Shown piece after piece: positions 1 to 5,454 of a stretch of 6,440 bases of DNA. The translations under genes were made by a program, and so were the position numbers. Positions within the stretch are counted from its first letter, which is position 1; every line of letters begins with the position of its first letter. Origin of the DNA: JAOUGY01 sp050329955 (GTDB lineage Bacteria > Actinomycetota > Acidimicrobiia > Spongiisociales > ZC4RG35); contig JBHJOH010000143.1 of assembly GCA_050329955.1 (NCBI GenBank), positions 1 to 6,440 of the forward strand. Direction: 5' to 3'. The notes beneath the pieces were generated by a model. It had not been told where the DNA came from, searched no databases, and saw nothing but the letters and a program-made list of their open reading frames with translations.

Positions 1-607
1 CCGCTTGGACGGCGCGAGCCGCCTCGACCACGTCCCACCAGCTTTCGAACGGAAGTTCGACTCCGGCCTCCTCCACCATGGCGATGTTGTAGAAGATGGC
101 GTTGACGAGGCTCTTGTTGGGCATGTGGTAGATCTCGCCGTCGTATGTGCCGTCCTCCCACACACCGGCGGGCACGGTTGCGTACAGGTCGGCGTCCTCC
201 TCCTCCCAGGTGGCGATCTGCTCGCTCATGGAGGCGAGGAGATCGGCCTCGAGGAAGGCCGGCGTGAGATGCGAGTCGATCTCGACCAGGTCAGGGAGAT
301 CCTGGCCGGCGTCGCGCATGCGGAGCAGGTCGGTGAGGATGGCATCACCTCGAATGTCGTACTCGACGGTGATTCCGTGCTCGGCTTCGACGGCGGCGAA
401 CTCGTCGCTGGGAACCGACTCCCCGTTGAACCAGATCGTCACCGTCTTGGTGCCGTCGGCGGCGGCGTCCCCATCGCCTTCCCCGTCGGCGGCGTCGTCT
501 CCGCCGCCACAGGCCGCCAGGGCGGTCAGCAGCGCCACGAGAAGGGCCAGCCGCCTTCGTGGGGCGCCGCGGGGTCGGTCGGTCAGGTGTGTGCGTCCGT
601 GCATCAT
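1..607 (-). CDS. ABC transporter extracellular solute-binding lipoprotein, probably sugar-binding (partial, 3' end off the window)
   Basis: This is the N-terminal 202 codons of a lipoprotein that would capture a solute, probably a sugar, outside the membrane and deliver it to the two permeases encoded just upstream on this strand. A basic N-terminus (three Arg at 17-19, so a Tat route is possible) leads into a hydrophobic run at about 20-32 ending in lipobox LAAC (Cys33). A Gly/Asp/Ala-rich linker follows to about 53, then a mature domain opening TVTIWF. Residues 163-195 (PNKSLVNAIFYN, then ESWWDVVEAA) match the family 1 carbohydrate-binding pattern, in which such segments form the hinge and ligand cleft. 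Two ATG codons are adjacent (607 and 604). GAGGAG at 615-620 lies 7 bases from the first, so I chose 607. The C-terminal half is outside the window, so the ligand cannot be judged. Family assignment is good; the sugar substrate is inferred mainly from the permeases. Confidence 0.9.
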   Translation of the reverse strand, partial: MMHGRTHLTDRPRGAPRRRLALLVALLTALAACGGGDDAADGEGDGDAAADGTKTVTIWFNGESVPSDEFAAVEAEHGITVEYDIRGDAILTDLLRMRDAGQDLPDLVEIDSHLTPAFLEADLLASMSEQIATWEEEDADLYATVPAGVWEDGTYDGEIYHMPNKSLVNAIFYNIAMVEEAGVELPFESWWDVVEAARAVQA

Positions 608-660
608 TCGTGATCTCCTCGTCTGGGGTTCGGTTGGCGGATCTCGATACATCCGGGACA

Positions 661-675
661 GGGCGGACCCCGCCC
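661..675 (-). other. GC hairpin between permease and solute-binding protein genes
   Basis: The arms are GGGCGG (661-666) and CCGCCC (670-675), separated by 3 bases. The hairpin lies in the 85-base gap between the MalG-like stop and the binding-protein start. There is no T-run on either side, so it is not a classical intrinsic terminator. Hairpins at this point of importer operons often stabilise or separate the binding-protein message. That role is inferred here, and such short GC dyads also arise by chance in GC-rich DNA. Confidence 0.35.
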
Positions 676-692
676 GCGACGCGACTCCCGGG

Positions 693-1541
693 TCACTTGA
701 CCGCCCCGCTGGTGATACCGCCCACCACGTAGCGCTCGATCCGGAGGTACACGAAGATGAACGGGATGATCGACAGGATGGCGAAGGCCGCTTGACCGGG
801 GTTGTCCTGGAAGCCGGTGGTTTGGGTCATCAGGAACAGCTCATAGGGCAGGGTGCGGCTACCAGGGGTGGAGGTGAGGCCCAGCACCAGGTTGAACTCG
901 TTCCACGCCTCGCGGAATGCGAGCACACCGATGGTGATCATCGCCGGGACCGCCAACGGCATCACGATGTGCCAGACCCGTTGAAACATGTTGGCGCCGT
1001 CGACGTTGGCCGCCTCCTCCAACTCGCGGGGAACCTGCTGCAAGAACCCGACGAGAAGCCACACCGCCAACGGGAGCACGGTTGCGGTGAAGGCGATGAT
1101 GAGAGTCGAGAGCCGGTCGATCCCACCAACCGCCACCGCCAGGCGGTAGAGCGGGACCATGAGCCCCAAACCGGGGATGAGCCGCGGGAGCAAGGTGAAG
1201 AGCAGCAGCAGGTGGCGACCACGGAACCGGAACCGGGCGAAGGCATAGGCGGCGGGGACCGCCAGGAGCAGTGTCAGCACGGCGGTTCCCAGTCCCACCA
1301 CCACGCTGTTGAAGAACGCCCCCTGGAAGCCCTGTTGGCCGATCACCGACCGGTACCCGTCCAGCGTCGGGGCCGACGGGATGAGCCCCGGGTCGGCCGA
1401 CACGTCCGCTTTCGACTTGAACGAGATCGACAGCGTCATCAGAAGTGGGAACACGGTCCACAGCGTGAGCGCCGTCAATGGGATGCCGATGAAGACCTTC
1501 CGGGCCACGGACCGCACGCGGGTTGCCGTTCTCGTCGTCAT
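693..1541 (-). CDS. ABC sugar transporter permease, MalG-like (CUT1 type)
   Basis: This 282-residue inner-membrane permease is one half of the channel of a carbohydrate-type ABC importer. Hydrophobic segments lie at about 17-41, 76-101, 110-134, 144-167, 199-212 and 251-266, the six-helix pattern of the family. The cytoplasmic EAA loop that docks to the ATPase is clear at about 175-200 (EEAANVDGANMFQRVWHIVM, then P). The C-terminus RYVVGGITSGAVK is the usual ending of MalG-type subunits. Length matches the family norm (about 275-300). The frame stays open well upstream, but that part only reads through the partner permease gene. ATG at 1541 forms an ATGA overlap with the partner's stop (1538-1541) and gives the right N-terminus, so translation is probably coupled. 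Substrate cannot be read from sequence; sugar is inferred from CUT1-like features. Confidence 0.93.
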   Translation of the reverse strand: MTTRTATRVRSVARKVFIGIPLTALTLWTVFPLLMTLSISFKSKADVSADPGLIPSAPTLDGYRSVIGQQGFQGAFFNSVVVGLGTAVLTLLLAVPAAYAFARFRFRGRHLLLLFTLLPRLIPGLGLMVPLYRLAVAVGGIDRLSTLIIAFTATVLPLAVWLLVGFLQQVPRELEEAANVDGANMFQRVWHIVMPLAVPAMITIGVLAFREAWNEFNLVLGLTSTPGSRTLPYELFLMTQTTGFQDNPGQAAFAILSIIPFIFVYLRIERYVVGGITSGAVK

Positions 1542-2485
1542 CGGCCATCCAGGTCGTAGCGCCGCGAAACTGCCACGTAGACGAGGGTGAGGGCGGCGTT
1601 GAGTGCCAGGATCACGATCACGATCGCTAATGCCTCGTTGTTCTCGAGTTCGAGGAAAGCAGTCTCGTAGAGGGCGATCGGGAGCGTCCGGGTGGCGTTC
1701 ACCGGCCCGCCACCGGTGAGGGCCACGATCACACCCAGGGAGGTGAGCGCCTGATAGCTGAGCAGCACCGTCGCCAGTGCCAACTGCGGCGTGACCAGGG
1801 GCAGCGAGATTCGCCACGCCCGCTGCCAGCCGGTGGCACCGTCGACGTCGGCGGCGTCCATCAGCGAGGTGTCGATGGTTTGCAGGCCGCCCAGGATCAG
1901 AAGAATCACCAGCGGCAGGTCGGACCACACCTGAGCGCCGACGGATGCGAGCATCGCCAGGTTGGGGTCGGAGAACCACGAAAGGGACGGGATGCCGAAG
2001 AACTCGAGAATGCGGTTCACCTGACCGAAGTCACGGTTCAGAATGAGCCGGAATATCACCGCCGTGGTGACACCGGAAACGAGATACGGAACGATGGTGA
2101 GACCACGCAGGAATCGGAGCTTTCCGGCCGCCCGGTTGAGAGGGAAGGCGAATGCCACCCCCATCCCCAAACCGAGCACGAGGGTGCCGCCCACGAACAC
2201 GGCGGTCCGACTGATCGACCACAGGAAATCCTCGTCCGAGAACAGGTCGACGTACTGGCGGAGTCCGACGAAATACTGGGGGCCGCCGATCGAATCTGAG
2301 TCGAACAGACTGCCCCACAGGGCGTACAGCACGGGGAACGCCAGAAGGACGGCAACGACGATGATCGACGGCGCCGCCAGGACGTAGGGGGTGGCCCGGT
2401 GGTGGCCCACCAATCTGGAGCGGTCCTGATCACCCGGATCACCCGCAGGCCGCCGTAGGCGCCGTTCAGCCGATGCGGTCGACAC
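1538..2485 (-). CDS. ABC sugar transporter permease, MalF-like (CUT1 type)
   Basis: This 315-residue inner-membrane permease is the first gene of the leftward importer operon and the partner of the MalG-like subunit. After a basic, cytoplasmic N-terminal 30 residues come hydrophobic segments at about 34-60, 93-116, 128-149, 176-200, 235-255 and 284-306. The EAA loop is at about 209-233 (MDAADVDGATGWQRAWRISL, then PLVTP). LTGGGPVNAT at 256-265, followed by a Y-x-x-AF stretch, is a hallmark of MalF/UgpA/LacF-type permeases. The long periplasmic insertion of enteric MalF is absent, as is usual in actinobacteria. The start is GTG at 2485, supported by AAGGAG 9 bases upstream. No ATPase gene lies near; many actinobacterial importers of this class use a shared ATPase (established for MsmX/MsiK-type proteins, inferred here). 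Confidence 0.93.
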   Translation of the reverse strand: MSTASAERRLRRPAGDPGDQDRSRLVGHHRATPYVLAAPSIIVVAVLLAFPVLYALWGSLFDSDSIGGPQYFVGLRQYVDLFSDEDFLWSISRTAVFVGGTLVLGLGMGVAFAFPLNRAAGKLRFLRGLTIVPYLVSGVTTAVIFRLILNRDFGQVNRILEFFGIPSLSWFSDPNLAMLASVGAQVWSDLPLVILLILGGLQTIDTSLMDAADVDGATGWQRAWRISLPLVTPQLALATVLLSYQALTSLGVIVALTGGGPVNATRTLPIALYETAFLELENNEALAIVIVILALNAALTLVYVAVSRRYDLDGR

Positions 2486-2494
2486 CGATCACCT

Positions 2495-2500
2495 CTCCTT
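2495..2500 (-). promoter_or_regulatory. Ribosome binding site deciding the GTG start of the MalF-like permease
   Basis: On the minus strand, AAGGAG sits 9 bases before GTG at 2485 and is followed by AGGTGATC-like bases that also match the 16S 3' end. This supports the non-ATG start over an internal one, because no in-frame ATG with a comparable site is nearby. Confidence 0.7.
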
Positions 2501-2521
2501 CCCTGGGATCGGGAACCCCCC

Positions 2522-2548
2522 GAGACAATGCAAAATATACGGTGTCTC
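2522..2548 (-). promoter_or_regulatory. Candidate importer promoter -10 box enclosed by an inverted repeat (possible operator)
   Basis: On the minus strand TATATT (2534-2539) is a good -10 hexamer in the only AT-rich patch of the region, about 50 bases before the permease start. It lies inside a perfect 6-base inverted repeat, GAGACA (2522-2527) and TGTCTC (2543-2548), with 15 bases between the arms, and the outer symmetry is centred on 2535. A repressor dimer bound here would block the promoter. No clear -35 box is seen at the usual spacing, so an activator or a different sigma factor is possible. The operator role is inferred. Confidence 0.4.
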
Positions 2549-2621
2549 CTGCGGCCGGGTCGGCCAAACCCCCTATTCCGAATCGCCGCCTATGCCAGGC
2601 TGAGCCGTACCATCAGTTTGA

Positions 2622-2645
2622 GACCCTCCCTGCCCGGGCAGGGTC
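2622..2645. repeat. GC-rich dyad with a perfect 16-base palindrome
   Basis: CCCTGCCCGGGCAGGG at 2628-2643 is a perfect palindrome. An alternative pairing uses GACCCT (2622-2627) and AGGGTC (2640-2645) as arms. It lies mid-way between the divergent genes, about 140 bases from the importer start and 120 bases from the LCP start. No T-run follows on either strand, so an operator or RNA structure is likelier than a terminator. Confidence 0.5.
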
Positions 2646-2653
2646 GAGGGGGC

Positions 2654-2679
2654 GCGGCCGGTTTCGGGGAACCGGCTGC
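2654..2679. repeat. Stem-loop-forming inverted repeat in the LCP leader
   Basis: Arms GCGGCCGGTT (2654-2663) and AACCGGCTGC (2670-2679) pair over 10 positions with one G-T mismatch, leaving a 6-base loop. It starts 8 bases after the preceding palindrome and ends about 87 bases before the LCP start. If the rightward transcript begins upstream it would fold in the 5' leader; otherwise it may be a protein-binding site. No poly-T follows. Confidence 0.45.
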
Positions 2680-2766
2680 ACTACCAACGGGACGCCCTAT
2701 TCCATGGGCCTGCCGTTGCCGATAGAGATCGATGGCGCCGGGGATCCGGCAGGAGGAAACCGATAG

Positions 2767-3837
2767 ATGACTTCGCCCAGCAGGGGAATGAACGCGGGCC
2801 GTCCCGAGCGGTCGGGGATGTCGCGCTCCCGGCCCATGCGGGTGATACTGGGCGCGCTCGCCGTGATCGCTGTCGTTGCGGTCGGGTACGGGTTGGCGGC
2901 GGCGGGAAGCCTGGCGACGGCTTGGGGCTCAGTCGACCGGGTCAGCATCGACGAGATGCCCGTGGGCAAGGATGACGTATCGGCGATGGGCGGTTCCCCC
3001 GGCGATCAGGATTCGGCGGCGCTCCGGGCCTCCAAGGTGCCCCCCACGGTGGTCGCACTGGTCGGAACCGATTCCCGATCCGGGCTCGACGACCTGGGCG
3101 ACTTCGGCAACTTCGAAACCGCCAACGCCGACGTGATCCTGCTCGCAGTCCGCACCGGTGAGGAGTGGACCCTGCTGTCGATCCCGCGCGATCTCTACGT
3201 CGACGATCTGTGTGACGGCGGCCTGCACAAGATCGGCGAGGCCTACCAGGGCTGCGAGGACATCTCGGGGCTGAGCATGGTGGTCGCCGAGCTGGAACGC
3301 GCCACCGGCCTCGACATCGCCCATGCCGCCGCGGTCGATCTGGCCGGGTTCCAACAGGTGGTCGACATCCTGGGGGGATACGAGCTGTGCAGTGACGTTC
3401 CGCTCCGGGACTCGAAGTCCGGATTGGACATCGGGGCCGGATGCACCCTGGCCGATGGCGAACAGACGCTGCAGTGGTTGCGATCGCGCCACACCCAGGA
3501 GCAGGTCGACGGTGTCTGGCGTACGGCGGACTCGGTTTCGGACCTGACCCGCAATCAACGTCAACGCCAGTTCCTGCTCGACATGTTCGAGCGGGTGACC
3601 GACGGCGCCAGCCCCGACACGATGCTCGACCTGGTGAACGATGTCGCCCCCTTCGTCACCATCGACGATCGACTGGCGCTCACCGACGTGGCGGCCTGGG
3701 GATGGGAACTCCGGTCGACCGGTCTCGACACCGCCGAGATCCCCGTCGAGTTCGCCGCCACTCCCGAAGGGGCATCGGTGCTGGTGCCCACCGTCGACGT
3801 GCGCCAGTTCATCGACGACCTCACCGCCACCCGCTGA
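2767..3837 (+). CDS. LytR-CpsA-Psr (LCP) family cell-wall glycopolymer transferase-like protein
   Basis: LCP enzymes sit in the membrane with the catalytic domain outside and transfer lipid-linked glycopolymers (teichoic acid, arabinogalactan, capsule) onto peptidoglycan. The 356 residues show a basic N-terminus, one membrane span at about 26-50, a spacer, then the LCP core at about 94-275. Family marks are VGTDSR (99-104), ADVILLAV (121-128), LLSIPRDLYV (136-145), VDLAGFQQVVDILGG (190-204) and GEQTLQWLRSRHT (231-243), then TRNQRQRQFL (261-270). The segment usually reading RxDT has Asn-Ala-Asp-Val here, and the usual Asn/His before AY is Gly-Glu (KIGEAY, 155-160), so it is a divergent member. 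Four Cys (149, 163, 208, 226) lie in the external domain and could form disulphides. ATG 2767 has AGGAGG at 2751-2756; later Met codons (8, 18, 24) have weaker support. The glycopolymer substrate is unknown. Confidence 0.9.
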   Translation: MTSPSRGMNAGRPERSGMSRSRPMRVILGALAVIAVVAVGYGLAAAGSLATAWGSVDRVSIDEMPVGKDDVSAMGGSPGDQDSAALRASKVPPTVVALVGTDSRSGLDDLGDFGNFETANADVILLAVRTGEEWTLLSIPRDLYVDDLCDGGLHKIGEAYQGCEDISGLSMVVAELERATGLDIAHAAAVDLAGFQQVVDILGGYELCSDVPLRDSKSGLDIGAGCTLADGEQTLQWLRSRHTQEQVDGVWRTADSVSDLTRNQRQRQFLLDMFERVTDGASPDTMLDLVNDVAPFVTIDDRLALTDVAAWGWELRSTGLDTAEIPVEFAATPEGASVLVPTVDVRQFIDDLTATR

Positions 3838-3887
3838 CGCGTCGCGTCGCGCTTGCCGCAAGACCGGAGGTCAGGGAGACTCGGACC

Positions 3888-4682
3888 ATGTCCGGCCTAT
3901 CCATCGACCGCCTCGCCGCCCAGCTCGCCGACCTCGGAGTCGAGCACGGCGACACGGTCATGGTGCACGCATCGCTGCGCGCCGTCGGGCCGGTGGAGGG
4001 TGGCGCCGCCGGGCTGATCACGGCCCTCGACCGGGCGGTGGGACCGGAGGGGTCGTTGCTGATGGTGCTCGGGGCGCGGGATGACTGGGCGTGGGTGAAC
4101 GAGCTGCCCGAGGAGGAACGAGCGGACCTGTTGGCCGAGGCCGAGCCCTTCGACGCCCTCCGCACCCCGGCGGAACCCGACGTCGGGACCCTGGCCGAGG
4201 TGTTTCGAACCCACCCCGGGACCCGGGTGAGCGACCACCCCGAGGGCCGATTCGCCGCCCGGGGCCGGCTGGCGGAGACCCTGACAGCCGAGCCCCCGTG
4301 GGACGACTACTTCGGCCCCGGATCGCCGCTCGCGAGACTGCTGGCAGCCGACGGAAAAGTGCTCCGCCTGGGCGCCGACCCCGACACCGCAACCCTCCTC
4401 CACCATGCCGAGTATCTCGCCCCACTCCCCGCCAAGCGTCGGGTGCGACGCCACCGACGCGTCCTCGGGCCCAACGGCCCGGAGCTACGAGTCGTCGAGT
4501 GCCTCGACGACTCGAACGGCGTCGTGGACCGACCCGGTGAGGACTACTTCACCACCATCGTCCGCAGCTACCTCGCCCTCGGGGCACACCGTCGCGGCAC
4601 CATCGGTAACGCAGTCTCCGAACTGATCGACGGCCGCCATCTCGTGGAGTTCGCGGCCAGCTGGATGACCGAGCACCTGTAG
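3888..4682 (+). CDS. Aminoglycoside N(3)-acetyltransferase family protein, AAC(3)-like
   Basis: Members of this cytosolic family move an acetyl group from acetyl-CoA to an amine, classically N3 of the 2-deoxystreptamine ring of aminoglycosides. The 264 residues match family length (about 260-290). Marks in order are VMVHASLRAVGPVEGG (24-39), GSLLMVLGARDDW (55-67), an acidic stretch at 72-90, EVFRTHPGTRVSDHP (104-118), YFGPGSPLARLLAADGKVLR (141-160), TLLHHAE (169-175, His172 and Glu175 aligning with the conserved TxLHxAE) and LDDSNGVVD (206-214), ending in SELIDGRHLVEFAASW (244-259). The DSNG and LID...W features resemble the AAC(3)-II/III/VI branch. The frame is open far upstream over the LCP gene, but ATG 3888 follows GGAGG (3866-3870) and GGGAG (3874-3878). 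It begins 50 bases after the LCP stop, so one transcript is likely. Chromosomal homologues may act on other amines; real resistance is unproven. Confidence 0.88.
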   Translation: MSGLSIDRLAAQLADLGVEHGDTVMVHASLRAVGPVEGGAAGLITALDRAVGPEGSLLMVLGARDDWAWVNELPEEERADLLAEAEPFDALRTPAEPDVGTLAEVFRTHPGTRVSDHPEGRFAARGRLAETLTAEPPWDDYFGPGSPLARLLAADGKVLRLGADPDTATLLHHAEYLAPLPAKRRVRRHRRVLGPNGPELRVVECLDDSNGVVDRPGEDYFTTIVRSYLALGAHRRGTIGNAVSELIDGRHLVEFAASWMTEHL

Positions 4683-4767
4683 CTACCAACTACCAGCTGC
4701 CAGCCAGAACGCGTTCCGGCGTGTTGCATGTTGCATCGGACGTCGGACGTTCTCAGCCAGCAGCCAG
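4683..4767. repeat. Cluster of doubled 7-base units (short tandem heptamers)
   Basis: Starting right after the AAC(3) stop codon the gap reads as heptads: CTACCAA, CTACCAG, CTGCCAG (4683-4703); then GTTGCAT twice (4723-4736) directly joined to CGGACGT twice (4737-4750); then CAGCCAG twice (4754-4767). A further CAGCCAG copy overlaps the first block at 4701-4707. Three different exact heptamer doublets plus one degenerate triplet in 85 bases is not expected by chance. The function is unknown. Slippage-born microsatellites, a family of intergenic repeats, or spaced protein sites are all possible. Confidence 0.75.
4703..4720. repeat. Imperfect 18-base palindrome inside the heptamer region
   Basis: The core GAACGCGTTC (4707-4716) is a perfect palindrome. 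After one A/C mismatch the symmetry continues with GCC on the left and GGC on the right (4703-4720). The lack of a spacer suits a dimeric DNA-binding protein better than an RNA hairpin. No T-run follows, so a terminator is not supported. Confidence 0.45.
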
Positions 4768-4779
4768 TAGCCTCGGCAG

Positions 4780-5388
4780 ATGACTTCGACCGCACACTGG
4801 GACTCGGTGTGGCAGAGCCGGCAGGCCGAGGATGTGAGCTGGCATCAGCCGGAGCCGGAGTTGTCGCTCCGTCTCATACGGGAGGTGTCGACGCCGTCGT
4901 CGTCGATCGTCGACGTGGGAGGCGGCGCATCCCGGCTGGTGGACCTGCTGGTGGGGCACGGCTACCGGGATCTGACTGTCGTCGACATCGCTGAGGGCGC
5001 GCTGGACCAGGCACGGAGTCGGCTGGCGGCCGAGGCATCGTTGATCACCTGGGTCACCGGCGACATCACCGACCACGACTTCGGGCGCACCTTCGAGGTG
5101 TGGCACGACCGGGCCGTGCTCCACTTCCTGACCGAGGAAGCCGATCGGGACCGCTACCTCGCCACGATGCGCCGCTCACTCGATCCCGGCGCCCACGCCA
5201 TCATCGCCACGTTCGCTCCCGACGGTCCCGACCGCTGTAGCGGTCTACCGGTGCGACGGTACCGGGAAAGGGAGCTCACTGCCGCCCTCGGCGACGCCTT
5301 CGCCCCGGTTCGCCACCACCGGGAGCTCCATGTGACCCCCGCCGGGGCATCACAGTCCTTCATCTACGGGTTGTTCCGCCGTCGATAA
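4780..5388 (+). CDS. Class I SAM-dependent methyltransferase (WHDRAVLHFLT type)
   Basis: This is a 202-residue soluble methyltransferase with a Rossmann-type fold. It opens HWDSVWQSR (6-14) and VSWHQPEPELSLRLI (19-33), typical of a widespread family of small enzymes often labelled simply as class I methyltransferases. SAM-binding motif I is VDVGGGAS (44-51), the acidic residue of motif II is Asp69 (TVVDI), and GD at 94-95 marks the next strand. WHDRAVLHFLT (108-118), FAPDGP (145-150) and CSGLPVRRY (153-161) are strongly conserved in this subgroup, and LHVTPAG...QSF (183-194) closes the domain. The subgroup resembles eukaryotic protein lysine methyltransferases of the CSKMT/EEF1AKMT kind, so a protein substrate is possible, but none is known here. 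Start ATG 4780 lacks a clear Shine-Dalgarno sequence, unlike its neighbours; the N-terminus nevertheless fits the family exactly. It lies 97 bases after the AAC(3) gene. Confidence 0.88.
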   Translation: MTSTAHWDSVWQSRQAEDVSWHQPEPELSLRLIREVSTPSSSIVDVGGGASRLVDLLVGHGYRDLTVVDIAEGALDQARSRLAAEASLITWVTGDITDHDFGRTFEVWHDRAVLHFLTEEADRDRYLATMRRSLDPGAHAIIATFAPDGPDRCSGLPVRRYRERELTAALGDAFAPVRHHRELHVTPAGASQSFIYGLFRRR

Positions 5389-5403
5389 CTACCGTGCCGA
5401 TGG

Positions 5404-5422
5404 CGAACCGGCCAACGGTTCG
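5404..5422 (+). other. Stem-loop between methyltransferase and dehydratase genes
   Basis: Arms CGAACCG (5404-5410) and CGGTTCG (5416-5422) form a perfect 7-base stem with a GCCAA loop in the 66-base gap, 33 bases before the dehydratase ATG. There is no T-run, so Rho-independent termination is weakly supported. It could be an operator or leader structure for the dehydratase gene. Confidence 0.4.
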
Positions 5423-5454
5423 AGGTTGGTCGGTTCCAGACACCAGGAGCAGTC

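Larger units (their letters stand above)
2486..2766. promoter_or_regulatory. Divergent control region between the importer operon and the LCP gene
   Basis: These 281 bases separate two outward-facing transcription units and must hold promoters for both. Going left to right they contain the importer ribosome site, an AT-rich island at 2526-2540, a small GGCCG/CGGCC dyad at 2553-2565, two large GC dyads (2622-2645 and 2654-2679), and the LCP ribosome site AGGAGG at 2751-2756, 10 bases before its ATG. I see no convincing sigma-70-like -35/-10 pair for the rightward gene. No small ORF here has a credible start signal. Confidence 0.7.

Noticed and set aside
5..613. Plus-strand open frame covering the binding-protein gene
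   Set aside because: Its translation is low-complexity with no motif or ribosome site; the opposite strand encodes a lipobox protein over the same bases.
147..1559. Long plus-strand open frame (470 codons) opposite the binding protein and MalG-like permease
   Set aside because: It is antisense to two genes with clear family motifs; its translation is Arg/Gln/His-rich low-complexity text with no domain, typical of GC-rich shadow frames.
1542..1979. Upstream extension of the MalG-like permease frame (146 codons)
   Set aside because: It overlaps the MalF-like permease coding region and has no permease character; the ATGA overlap at 1538-1541 marks the true start.
2628..2643. Intrinsic terminator at the 16-base palindrome
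   Set aside because: No T-run follows on either strand, and it lies upstream of both divergent genes, where no transcript needs ending.
2929..3861. Minus-strand open frame opposite the LCP gene
   Set aside because: It has no recognisable motif, while the LCP family signatures are on the plus strand.
3441..3887. Upstream extension of the AAC(3) frame into the LCP gene
   Set aside because: The added residues are Arg/His-rich shadow translation; the family N-terminus begins at ATG 3888 with a good ribosome site.
4683..4767. CRISPR array or transposon end in the heptamer region
   Set aside because: Units are only 7 bases, differ between blocks and lack spacers of regular length; there is no transposase, terminal inverted repeat or cas gene.
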